DNA from: an uncultured Kordiimonas sp.
Lineage (GTDB): Bacteria > Pseudomonadota > Alphaproteobacteria > Sphingomonadales > Kordiimonadaceae
NCBI GenBank assembly: GCA_947503575.1
Contig: CANNDZ010000003.1
Coordinates: 223,100 to 282,717 of the forward strand
Direction: 5' to 3'
DNA length: 59,618 bases
The notes under the pieces were generated by a model. The model did no database searches, had not been told where the DNA came from, and worked only from the letters and a program-made list of their open reading frames with translations. Shown piece after piece: positions 34,893 through 42,550 of this stretch. The translations under genes were made by a program, and so were the position numbers. Numbering within the stretch: position 1 is the first letter of the stretch; each line of letters begins with the position of its first letter.

Positions 34893-35699
34893 ATGGCGGA
34901 CACATCATCTGACGACGAAGGCTCTCAAACAAACAATCTGGCAAGTAAAGTAAAGAGCGGGTTTGTCAGAACTCTGGATATGTGTCGCAAAGCTATTGCC
35001 CGCTATAATGCTTATGCGGGCAAAAAAGCGGAACAGCGCTTAGCCAGGCGACAAGCGATCAATGAGGAAATAGCCAGAAAAACCAGACAGGCACAGGAAA
35101 GACTTATCGCCAAACGCAAACACAGGCACCAACAGCTTATTGAATGTCTGTCTGATGACTTTAACCAGCTTGAGAGTGACCTGAGTGAAATGCTTATGTT
35201 TATAAGCGAAAAAAAACTTATACAGTATATGCTGCCGATCTACCAAAAACTGGGGCCACATGGCCTTAACATCGATCAAAACGAAAAAGAGGTCAAAAAG
35301 GCATTCGCGCAGGGTATCGGTCACAGTGTGCGTAGAACTGTCGCCGATATGAGTGAGCGTGAAGTTGGCATCTTAAAGCTTCTTAGCCTCATGAACACCT
35401 TAGGCCTTGTGTCTGATAAATACTTCAACTTCACCCAGCTTTGCATTGTTTACGATAACGGTAAAACCATCCTGTCGCGAAATGCAGACGCTCCCAGAAC
35501 AAAACGCAGTGACACTGCTATCTTCAGATTTTTAGAAGTATGGTTGGAGGCAGAGGCTGCTTCCCCCAGTGTTGCTGTCAATGAAAGTATAGCCACTATT
35601 GGCAATATCCGACGGGACATTAACGACCCGGAAATTCGCCAGATTATAGACCGGGAAATAAAGGGGGCGTCCGGCTGGTTAAGAACGGACAGTCTATAA
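34893..35699 (+). CDS. Helical/coiled-coil protein of unknown function
   Basis: A 268-aa charged protein, with strong helix and coiled-coil character at residues ~40-110 (KKAEQRLARRQAINEE, RKTRQAQERLIAKRKHRHQ) and a more globular C-terminal half. There is no TM segment or catalytic motif. ATG 34893 follows GGGGGA. It is 11 bp downstream of the TM-less coupling protein and very likely cotranscribed with it. A mobilisation accessory role is an inference from position only. Confidence 0.65.
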   Translation: MADTSSDDEGSQTNNLASKVKSGFVRTLDMCRKAIARYNAYAGKKAEQRLARRQAINEEIARKTRQAQERLIAKRKHRHQQLIECLSDDFNQLESDLSEMLMFISEKKLIQYMLPIYQKLGPHGLNIDQNEKEVKKAFAQGIGHSVRRTVADMSEREVGILKLLSLMNTLGLVSDKYFNFTQLCIVYDNGKTILSRNADAPRTKRSDTAIFRFLEVWLEAEAASPSVAVNESIATIGNIRRDINDPEIRQIIDREIKGASGWLRTDSL

Positions 35700-35742
35700 A
35701 ACAAACGGGAGAGCAATCACTCTCCCTGTTCGTCTGGTCAGC

Positions 35743-35946
35743 TTACTGCATACTCGCTTCTGTTTTAGCTTTTGGCTTTCTTAAAACCACACGACCATCA
35801 AGTGGCAGGCATTCCAGTTGCAGGTTATATCCTTCACCATTTTTATGCGCCCATACGGCACCAATACGGGTCCAGGTAGATTTGCCTTCCTGCTCAGGAT
35901 TAGACACTGAGTAAGCGTGATAAGCTGGTTGGTTTGAGTTAGTCAT
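35743..35946 (-). CDS. Small conserved mobile-element protein
   Basis: A 67-aa protein with a strong ribosome binding site (AAGGAGATAAAATAATG). The core (STWTRIGAVWAHKNGEGY followed by LQLECLPLDGRVVLR) has the strand pattern of small plasmid-borne proteins of unknown function. It is expressed from the large hairpin leader at 35965-36135, of the same kind as the leader before ardA, which suggests an early, leading-region-type gene. Confidence 0.7.
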   Translation of the reverse strand: MTNSNQPAYHAYSVSNPEQEGKSTWTRIGAVWAHKNGEGYNLQLECLPLDGRVVLRKPKAKTEASMQ

Positions 35947-35964
35947 TATTTTATCTCCTTGTTT

Positions 35965-36135
35965 GTTTTCCAGCCGACACTGCGCCGGACTGTTCGCAAA
36001 GGAAGAAGCGGTTTGGGATTTTAAAAAGGCGTCAACAGTCTTCTCGGAACCTTGGAGCGGAAGATCTGTTGATGACTTTTACCAAACCGCTACCCGTAAG
36101 CGAGAACAGCTCCGAGCGTTGTGTCGGCGGAAAAC
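35965..36135 (-). promoter_or_regulatory. Nested hairpin leader (putative ssDNA promoter) 1
   Basis: Four nested pairings fold this 171-nt segment into one long imperfect hairpin. The outermost is 35965-35980 with 36121-36135 (15 bp, one bulged A). Next comes CGGA-CTGTTC with GAACAG-c-TCCG. The middle stem is 36007-36016 with 36082-36091 (10 bp, perfect). The inner stem is 36033-36043 with 36060-36071 (11 bp, one bulge). The terminal loop is TCGGaaccttGGAGCG. It lies directly before the start of the 67-aa gene. The layout resembles Frpo/ssi-type promoters that fire from single-stranded plasmid DNA entering a recipient. Confidence 0.65.
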
Positions 36136-36307
36136 ATGGAGATAAAATTGACCTCATGCCAACCAGCTTAATCGGCTATTTTACGGCTACTTTATGGCTA
36201 TTGGGTCTATCTAAACTGCCTAAATTGAAAGCAGATGAGTTATAAAAACTGGTGATATAGCTCAAATAATGATAAATTATGAGTTATAAATAAGAAAGAT
36301 ATACCTC

Positions 36308-37426
36308 ATGAAATGGAACTGGCAGCGTAACGAATGGCCTGAATTCAGCTATGATAGCAGTGCAATCACAGCACTGGAAATACAGTTTCTGCAAGGCTCC
36401 GGTGTGTTTTATGGCACTTATAAACATATCACCGATGATGAAAAACAGACTCTGTTGATAGATATTATCAGTGAAGAAGCTTTTAAGACTTCTGAAATTG
36501 AGGGTGAATATCTGAGCCGTGATAGTATCCAGTCATCCATCAAAAAGCATTTTGGTCTGATTGAAGACATCAAGCGCATACCACCAGCCGAGCAAGGCGT
36601 GGCAAGTGTGATGGTGGATGTGTTTGAGAACTTTGCAGCACCACTTACGCATGACACCATGCATAGCTGGCACACAATGCTAATGGCGGACCGGGTTGAT
36701 ATTCGCACTGTTGGTGATTACCGAACCCATGCGGAACCTATGCAGGTGGTATCAGGTTATGCACACATGCCGGTGGTACATTTTGAAGCCCCGCCGTCCA
36801 AGCAGATGCAACCCGAAATGGATGCCTTGATTGCCTGGTTCAATGACACCGCACCAGATGGCAGCAGGCCAATGCCAGCACTCACCAGAGCCGCCATTAC
36901 CCATTTGTATTTTGTGTGCATTCATCCGTATGAAGACGGCAATGGCCGTATCGCCCGTGCATTAACCCAAAAGGCACTTGCGCAGACCACTGGTCAGCCA
37001 TCACTGATTGCTCTGTCACAAACCATACAGGATAAAAGAAAAGACTATTACGATGCGCTGGAAGCCAACAATAAGCACTGTGAGATAACAGACTGGCTGA
37101 CGTACTTTGCTGATACCATTGTTGCAGCGCAAAAATACTCTGAAACCCTTCTGGACTTTATCCTTGCCAAAACCAAACTGTTTGATCGGCTGTCAGGGCA
37201 GATCAATGCTCGCCAGGCGAAAGCGCTCGACCGTATGTTTCGGGAAGGCCCAAAGGGCTTCAAAGGCGGCATGAGTGCTGACAAATATGCCAAAATAACC
37301 GGGGCATCCAGCTCTACTGCAACAAGGGATTTGCAGAACCTATTGGATAAGAAAGCGTTCACCAAAACCGGAAAGCTGAAGGGTACACGTTACTGGCTGG
37401 CAGGCTTGCCAACACATGAAGGGTGA
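36308..37426 (+). CDS. Fic family AMPylator-like protein
   Basis: A 372-aa protein. The Fic core motif is HPYEDGNGRIARAL starting at His206 (catalytic His206, Arg214). The N-terminal part includes the inhibitory-helix motif (S/T)xxxE(G/N) as T61..E65-G66, placing it among self-inhibited Fic proteins. The C-terminus (about 290-372) looks like a winged helix (KYAKITGASSSTATRDLQNL). Such Fic-wHTH proteins AMPylate a target or act as regulators. It is a single gene with no adjacent antitoxin. Direct repeats TGAGTTATAAA at about 36235 and 36280 flank its promoter region. Confidence 0.9.
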   Translation: MKWNWQRNEWPEFSYDSSAITALEIQFLQGSGVFYGTYKHITDDEKQTLLIDIISEEAFKTSEIEGEYLSRDSIQSSIKKHFGLIEDIKRIPPAEQGVASVMVDVFENFAAPLTHDTMHSWHTMLMADRVDIRTVGDYRTHAEPMQVVSGYAHMPVVHFEAPPSKQMQPEMDALIAWFNDTAPDGSRPMPALTRAAITHLYFVCIHPYEDGNGRIARALTQKALAQTTGQPSLIALSQTIQDKRKDYYDALEANNKHCEITDWLTYFADTIVAAQKYSETLLDFILAKTKLFDRLSGQINARQAKALDRMFREGPKGFKGGMSADKYAKITGASSSTATRDLQNLLDKKAFTKTGKLKGTRYWLAGLPTHEG

Positions 37427-37433
37427 TTTGCGT

Positions 37434-37937
37434 TTAGCACCCCCATGCAATGTATTTGACGCCGTTTACCTCAATTTCAGTGATGTCACCACCGATTATC
37501 AGATCACGGGCAAAGGCTTCCGTGTCAAAGTAGAAACGTAAGTTCTCTGGCATTTCATCCAGCATACCCGTGTCTTCAATGAATTGCTCAGCATATTCCA
37601 GTGCTGAACCTTCAAATAGGCAGACATCATCCATGTGCCCAAGCACTTCATCAATGCTGCAATGCAGGTCATTAGCCAAATAAAGAGCTTTTATTAAGTC
37701 TTCGCCATCAAGGCTTTCAAAATCCTCAAACCACTGTTTGAGATTAGCCTGATTGATACTTAAAGCTTCAAATAGCTTGTAGTTTTCACCGTCAATAAAT
37801 TGGATTTCATATTCTTCGACAGGACTGCCATGCGCATTCCTGTGACTGTTAGCTTTCTTGATATATTCATCATATGTTTTGAAATAGAAACCGATTGCAC
37901 TGATGTCATACGGTGTTGCGTGATAGATATTTGTCAT
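37434..37937 (-). CDS. ardA: Antirestriction protein ArdA
   Basis: About 167 aa from ATG 37937, which follows AAGGAGAAAGAC; the frame is open to 37979 without a good start. It is acidic throughout, with the ArdA C-terminal pattern (EYAEQFIEDTG, LRFYFDTEAFARDL). ArdA mimics B-form DNA and inhibits type I restriction enzymes, protecting incoming conjugative DNA. It is preceded by the nested hairpin leader at 37948-38071 and convergent with the Fic gene (7 bp apart). Confidence 0.92.
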   Translation of the reverse strand: MTNIYHATPYDISAIGFYFKTYDEYIKKANSHRNAHGSPVEEYEIQFIDGENYKLFEALSINQANLKQWFEDFESLDGEDLIKALYLANDLHCSIDEVLGHMDDVCLFEGSALEYAEQFIEDTGMLDEMPENLRFYFDTEAFARDLIIGGDITEIEVNGVKYIAWGC

Positions 37938-37947
37938 TGTCTTTCTC

Positions 37948-38071
37948 CTTGCTTTGTTTGCAAGGGAGGCCCTGGCCACTAAGGCTAAACAGCAACCGTC
38001 TTCTCGGTGCTGGCGCGGAAGACCGGTTGAGGGTTCGACTGTGGCCGGTAAAAGGGCTTACTCAAAGCAAG
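37948..38071 (-). promoter_or_regulatory. Nested hairpin leader (putative ssDNA promoter) 2, ardA
   Basis: Nested pairings: 37948-37956 with 38063-38071 (9 bp), GCCC with GGGC, GGCCAC 37974-37979 with GTGGCC 38041-38046, and an inner stem 37993-38003 with 38018-38029 (11 bp, one bulge). The terminal loop TCGGtgctGGCGCG matches that of leader 1 (TCGG....GGnGCG). The stems differ in sequence but keep pairing, including CAACAG/CTGTTG against CAACCG/CGGTTG in the inner stem. It lies 11 bp before the ardA start. Confidence 0.7.
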
Positions 38072-38233
38072 AAGTAGCAAATGAACAATCTTTTGCCGTC
38101 ACAACCGGATGGCCCGCATAAGTACAATGATGAATATTTTTTGTGCAATTCTTAGTTGATAATTGAACTAAATGATGACATCAGCTAGAGTTATTATAAA
38201 ATAAACAATAACAAAAATTGGAGGGAGTAAGCG

Positions 38234-38545
38234 TTGGAAGGTTTCTGGAAGCAGGCCTTGAAAGTCAGTGGTCCGGTAGCTGTAATTGGCTTCATTCTCT
38301 GGTTTACCCTCCAACAATTCTTTAGCCAAAATTTACTTTTACTATTCGATAACGAGCAACAATTCACATTAATATTGGTTATTATCTGTAGTTTGATAGT
38401 GGTACTGCTTGCGAGCATTCTCGTCCACAAAAAGCCTTTGCCCCAAAAAGGTCAGCCCACAAAATACAAAATATCCGACAACAAAGTTCAGGGTGACTTT
38501 GTCGTGGGAGACAAGAACGTAAATCAGAGGACTGATGATGAGTAA
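38234..38545 (+). CDS. Two-TM protein with GDxVxGDKN tail (putative ABC-3C effector)
   Basis: A 103-aa protein starting at TTG 38234 after GGAGGGAG. There are two TM helices (about 12-30 and 43-64), then a polar tail ending in KVQGDFVVGDKN. The same motif (QVDGDLVIGDKN) opens the next protein. The short beta-type motif GDxVxGDK is common in bacterial conflict proteins, where it precedes or joins effector-associated domains. Its stop overlaps the next gene by 11 bp. It is most simply a membrane-acting effector subunit of the operon. I know of no described homologue. Confidence 0.65.
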   Translation: MEGFWKQALKVSGPVAVIGFILWFTLQQFFSQNLLLLFDNEQQFTLILVIICSLIVVLLASILVHKKPLPQKGQPTKYKISDNKVQGDFVVGDKNVNQRTDDE

Positions 38546-39089
38546 ATCTGTCTCTGTGAAAAATAACCAAGTCGATGGCGATTTAGTTATTGGCGATAAA
38601 AACCAATACTTACCCTCCGTCAGTGCTCTTGAAAAAGCTATTCAAAAAATTGTCGCTTCCGCAGAAGAAAATCCTGAAATTTGCGAAATCATTGAAGAGC
38701 TAAACGAATACATATCTGACAACCCTGATCGACCTATTATCGGCGTGGAAAAGAAACTGACAAATGGTGACCGAGCAGATCTAATTGAAAAAGCTGTTGC
38801 TCATAAGAATAAGTTTGAGAGAATTATCGCCAAACGTCAGCTCTCCACCATCGAGCAAAAAGTCTTTCTACATATCTTGGCTAACATCGACACTAATTTT
38901 AATCAGTATATCAGACCAATGATTATTGAAGGGCGTCCAAAATCCGATATTGACGCTGTTATTCATGAGAAAATAATTGATCCAATTTACAACGCAATCG
39001 TGGATTTTGATCATAGCATTACTATCGCCCACGTTTCTGGGATGCTTTATTTTTTGACCGGAAGATGTCATTTAGTTTGGGAAAAATAA
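38535..39089 (+). CDS. ABC-3C C-terminal-domain (CTD) protein
   Basis: A 184-aa protein. Residues ~5-20 carry NNQVDGDLVIGDKN. The remainder matches, from memory, the helical CTD of ABC-three-component systems: ENPEICEIIEELNEYI, a middle GVEKKLTNGDRADLIEKA and the diagnostic C-terminal HVSGMLYFLTGRCHLVW. In the described ABC-3C class the CTD is normally fused behind an effector domain. Here it stands alone, with the candidate effector encoded separately upstream. Its TAA overlaps the ATG of the next gene (TAATG). Confidence 0.75.
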   Translation: MMSKSVSVKNNQVDGDLVIGDKNQYLPSVSALEKAIQKIVASAEENPEICEIIEELNEYISDNPDRPIIGVEKKLTNGDRADLIEKAVAHKNKFERIIAKRQLSTIEQKVFLHILANIDTNFNQYIRPMIIEGRPKSDIDAVIHEKIIDPIYNAIVDFDHSITIAHVSGMLYFLTGRCHLVWEK

Positions 39090-39598
39090 TGCTGATTTAT
39101 CACCCAATTTACGACATCAATCATTGCTTGTTTAGGCTGCTATTTTTGGCAAAGAGTTCGGAAGTAGAATCCATACCTTGGAATACTCTTCGTTTGATGG
39201 ATTTCTATTATTTGTTTCCTCATATGCTAAAAAAAATACAGCCATTCCCGCGCGGTTATTCAAGTTTTAGTAAAGAAATCAAAAAAATTCCAGACGCATA
39301 TGAAGCGATTAATAACTCAAAAAGGGTGCTATTTGAGTTGGAAAAGATTCAACATGCTGCGGCTCAAAATCTAATTGCCAAGGGACTGTTCGATGTTGAG
39401 GATTTTTCTAAAATGAACATAAGACGTACGGAAGCCACGATACCTTTAGCTATTCGGGAAGCAATTGAAGCAGAGCTTAGTCAAGAGACTTCTTGGATGG
39501 AATTTATCGTCAAAATCATCCCTCAACTTCAATTTGGAGGACGGTCAGGCCTGAAATTCCGCTCCCAACTGATGGAATACAGATATGATCCCGTCTGA
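39089..39598 (+). CDS. ABC-3C middle component protein
   Basis: About 169 aa from the ATG in the TAATG overlap at 39087-39091; the frame is open to 39065. The N-terminus (MLIYHPIYDINHCLFRLLFL) and LRLMDFYYLFPHML pattern fit the small helical middle components of ABC-3C systems, most like the MC5 type by my reading. It overlaps the ATPase gene by 14 bp. The middle component is thought to link the ATPase to the effector/CTD subunit. Confidence 0.7.
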   Translation: MLIYHPIYDINHCLFRLLFLAKSSEVESIPWNTLRLMDFYYLFPHMLKKIQPFPRGYSSFSKEIKKIPDAYEAINNSKRVLFELEKIQHAAAQNLIAKGLFDVEDFSKMNIRRTEATIPLAIREAIEAELSQETSWMEFIVKIIPQLQFGGRSGLKFRSQLMEYRYDPV

Positions 39599-41501
39599 AA
39601 TGCCCGCCAATATCCCCTCGTTATTTATCAAGCGCTTTATCGTCTTGCGATCTGGTCATTTTGCATATGATCAAACCTTTAAAATGGGCGTCAACATTAT
39701 TCGTGGAGATAATGGCACTGGTAAATCAACCATTATGGATATGATATATTATGCTTTGGGTGCTGAAGTCACAGAATGGACAGATGAACAAAAGCTTTGC
39801 GATGAAACCATTATTGATGTCGCCATCAATTTTAAACGTTTCTGCCTCAAACGAGAAATTACTGATACAGGTAAAGCTGCAATGTATTTCTACAGCGGTG
39901 ATGCAGAAACAGCTCTATCTGATAGTTTGAACTGGCATCGCTACCCTTCAGCAAGAAGCAAAGAGAAGCACAGTTTTTCTCAGCAATTGTTCGAGCTTCT
40001 GAATTTGCCAGCGCATCAAACTGATGACTCAAAAAACCTGACAATGCATCAGATTTTGCGTCTCATATATGTGGACCAAATAACCCCTCCAACTAAACTT
40101 CTTAATGAAGACAAGAAACACGATAGCCCTGTGACACGCCGTGCCATCGGCGAATTCTTGTTAGGCATTGATGATTTAGAGGCTCACAACTTACGTCAGG
40201 CACACATTTCGGCTGTAAGGAAGTTCGAAGAAATCAGGTCAGAACTAAAAACAATATATAGGTTTGTTAGTTCAGACACTGGGGTTTTAAAAATGTCTGA
40301 CGTAGATGCACAAATTTCCGAATATCGTAGGAAAATCGAAATACTAGAAGAAGAGAGAGCTGCGATACGCGATAAACAATTAGCAAGTTTAGATGAAAAA
40401 AACCGCAAGAAGGCAGATAGTTTAAAAGCTGAAATCATTGAGCTAGCAGAAGCTTTCACTGCTATGAATGAGGAAATCTCAGTTAAAAAAGTAGAACTGA
40501 TAGATATCGGCAACTTTTTGGAGTCCTTGGAAAGCCGTAAAAAGGCTCTGGAACACTCCACTTTGACCGAAAAAGAACTAGGGGAATTGATCTTCGAGTA
40601 TTGCCCAGCATGTTTGACGCCAATAGCAGAACACAGCAATGGCGATAGTTGTGGCTTATGTAAATCAGACCTCTCTGATGGGAAACGTCATGTTTCTTAT
40701 ATTCGCATGGTCAATGAAATTAATTTTCAGATCAGAGAGAGCCAGCATCTCATCGAACATTATGAAAAAGATATTGAACGCAATGAGGCCAATATTCCGG
40801 CTGTTACGCATAGATTAGCGAGCCTCAGACAAGCTTACAATGAACTGGTTATGAATGCTGATACACTTGATGCTGCAATATCCGATATTGGTGCGGACAT
40901 TGGTTTCAATAAAGCGCAAATTGCAAACTGGAATGAAAAGCGCAAAATGATCCAGCAGATTGATCAGTTGGTCGAGAAGAAAGCGGGTGCCCAAGCCGAA
41001 ATCTCAAGACTCGAAAATGAGTTAGAAAGATTGGATGCTGCAATTGAAGACAGAAAAATCAGTGTTGCTTCGATTATTGAGCAGTATGCGAATAAATTCA
41101 TTACTTCGGACGGTGGTTACGAAAATGTCTTTGAAGATCCAGGTGAGATATTTTTGGACTTTGCCAAGGATAAGATGTCAGTCAATGGACGCTCAAAATT
41201 TTCCGCTAGTTCTATGGTAATCATGAAGAACGCAATTCGCGTCGCCATATTCATTGCTTCTGTTCTCGATAGAAAAGTAAGGCTCCCAAGATTGATGCTA
41301 ATGGATAATATTGAGGATAAAGGCATGATGGCAGAGAGAAGCCAAAATTTTCAAAGGTTATTGGTTTCTGAGTGCGACCTTTTAACAAACGACTATCAGA
41401 TGATCTTCACTACTTCCATGATTGATCCTGTGCTTAACAAGTCTGAATACGTCGCGGGTCCATTCTACAAAAAAGGCGAACATACGCTGAAAATTGGTTA
41501 G
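39585..41501 (+). CDS. SMC/RecN-like ABC ATPase of an ABC-3C-type system
   Basis: A 638-aa protein. The N-terminal head has Walker A GDNGTGKST at about 39-47. A long coiled coil (about 210-500) is interrupted by a zinc-hook-like segment, YCPAC (about 344-348) and CGLC (about 360-363). The C-terminal head has a Walker-B-like LMLMDNIED. The size and hook are those of SMC/Rad50-like ATPases used as sensors in ABC-3C conflict systems. It starts at ATG 39585; an ATG at 39600 is an alternative. It is followed 24 bp later by a further membrane protein. Confidence 0.82.
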   Translation: MIPSEMPANIPSLFIKRFIVLRSGHFAYDQTFKMGVNIIRGDNGTGKSTIMDMIYYALGAEVTEWTDEQKLCDETIIDVAINFKRFCLKREITDTGKAAMYFYSGDAETALSDSLNWHRYPSARSKEKHSFSQQLFELLNLPAHQTDDSKNLTMHQILRLIYVDQITPPTKLLNEDKKHDSPVTRRAIGEFLLGIDDLEAHNLRQAHISAVRKFEEIRSELKTIYRFVSSDTGVLKMSDVDAQISEYRRKIEILEEERAAIRDKQLASLDEKNRKKADSLKAEIIELAEAFTAMNEEISVKKVELIDIGNFLESLESRKKALEHSTLTEKELGELIFEYCPACLTPIAEHSNGDSCGLCKSDLSDGKRHVSYIRMVNEINFQIRESQHLIEHYEKDIERNEANIPAVTHRLASLRQAYNELVMNADTLDAAISDIGADIGFNKAQIANWNEKRKMIQQIDQLVEKKAGAQAEISRLENELERLDAAIEDRKISVASIIEQYANKFITSDGGYENVFEDPGEIFLDFAKDKMSVNGRSKFSASSMVIMKNAIRVAIFIASVLDRKVRLPRLMLMDNIEDKGMMAERSQNFQRLLVSECDLLTNDYQMIFTTSMIDPVLNKSEYVAGPFYKKGEHTLKIG

Positions 41502-41525
41502 ATTGATAAACTCGGTATCACGGTT

Positions 41526-42077
41526 ATGGCAAGCAAGACAGAAACTCAAATTAGTATCGCAGCAATGATAGTTACTATTATCGCTGCTTTAATTGGTGGT
41601 TCTTATACGATGCAAGCGGCGAATACAGCGGTAGGCGCCGTCGAGGCGAAAGCGACGCTACAAAAAGACCAATTACTCTCTTTATTCGTTCAAGAAATGC
41701 AATACTCCCAAACTAGGTTTTTCGATCAGTTAGATGCACGAATTTTGGATAATGACAGAGGACGAAGCAGCTTAACATTCAACCCTATGTTCGGAAGTAG
41801 CTTGCCATTGTATGCTGCTCTTCTTGATGATGAACATCTCCGTTGTCTCACAAAGTTTTATGTTTCTGATGTGGCTATGATCCCCAAAGAGCCTGACCAA
41901 AATCCAATTGTAGGCATGAACCATAGTGTTCAAGTTGAACACCTAAAGAATGCTATATTGGATACTAATTCCTGCATAAAACTGCTCAACCCTGAAGAAG
42001 TTATTGTATATAGTGAATATCAAAAGAAGGTTTTAGAAGCGGCTGATAAAGAACTTAAAAACAAAAAGTCTAGCTAG
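41526..42077 (+). CDS. Single-TM protein of unknown function, ABC-3C operon end
   Basis: A 183-aa protein with one N-terminal TM helix (about 9-30, ISIAAMIVTIIAALIGGSY) and a soluble helical domain containing two conserved-looking Cys (LRCLTKFY, TNSCIKLL). No family is recognised. It lies 24 bp after the ATPase gene on the same strand, so it is probably the fifth member of the operon. It gives the system a second membrane-anchored subunit. Confidence 0.65.
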   Translation: MASKTETQISIAAMIVTIIAALIGGSYTMQAANTAVGAVEAKATLQKDQLLSLFVQEMQYSQTRFFDQLDARILDNDRGRSSLTFNPMFGSSLPLYAALLDDEHLRCLTKFYVSDVAMIPKEPDQNPIVGMNHSVQVEHLKNAILDTNSCIKLLNPEEVIVYSEYQKKVLEAADKELKNKKSS

Positions 42078-42487
42078 AAACTTGATACTCCAAAACCGCG
42101 ATTTTGATTTTGCTCTGCCAGCCAATCATTGAACTTGCAAACATCAATATAAAGACGTTTTTCACTTTTTTTGATCACTGCTGATTCAAGCCCATTCCAA
42201 TGCCGTTTTCGCAGCCAGTCGTCCAGCTTGGTCGCTTTGATAAAGCTGTTTTCCAACAACTGCTCTCTGGTGCGAAGGTTACGAAAGTCTGAGACCTCAT
42301 CTTTGTCGAGTGATAACCAGATGTTGAAGCGATCAATATCTAACCAGACATTTCCATCAATCTCTACCACGGCAGATGTCAGCATGTTGTGTTTGCGGTG
42401 AAATAGCCACTCGCGGACGGTGCCAAGCTTGAACGCTGGCGCTTGCTTCACTAATTCCTGAACACAAATCAGGTTCTCAAAATTCAT
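42074..42487 (-). CDS. Two-repeat DNA-binding-like protein next to integrase
   Basis: A 137-aa protein made of two similar ~50-residue halves: WLFHRKHNMLTSAVVEIDG + WLDIDRFNIWL and WLRKRHWNGLESAVIKKSE + LYIDVCKFNDWL. This internal duplication recalls excisionase-like winged-helix modules (helix, turn, then a strand pair). It is 63 bp downstream of the integrase at 42551 on the same strand and overlaps the convergent upstream operon by 4 bp. It is possibly the recombination directionality factor of the nested element. Confidence 0.6.
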   Translation of the reverse strand: MNFENLICVQELVKQAPAFKLGTVREWLFHRKHNMLTSAVVEIDGNVWLDIDRFNIWLSLDKDEVSDFRNLRTREQLLENSFIKATKLDDWLRKRHWNGLESAVIKKSEKRLYIDVCKFNDWLAEQNQNRGFGVSSF

Positions 42488-42550
42488 TTGTGCGATACGT
42501 TTTACCCACCATCATAGATTGTACATAACTCATATGCGCAACCATGATAA

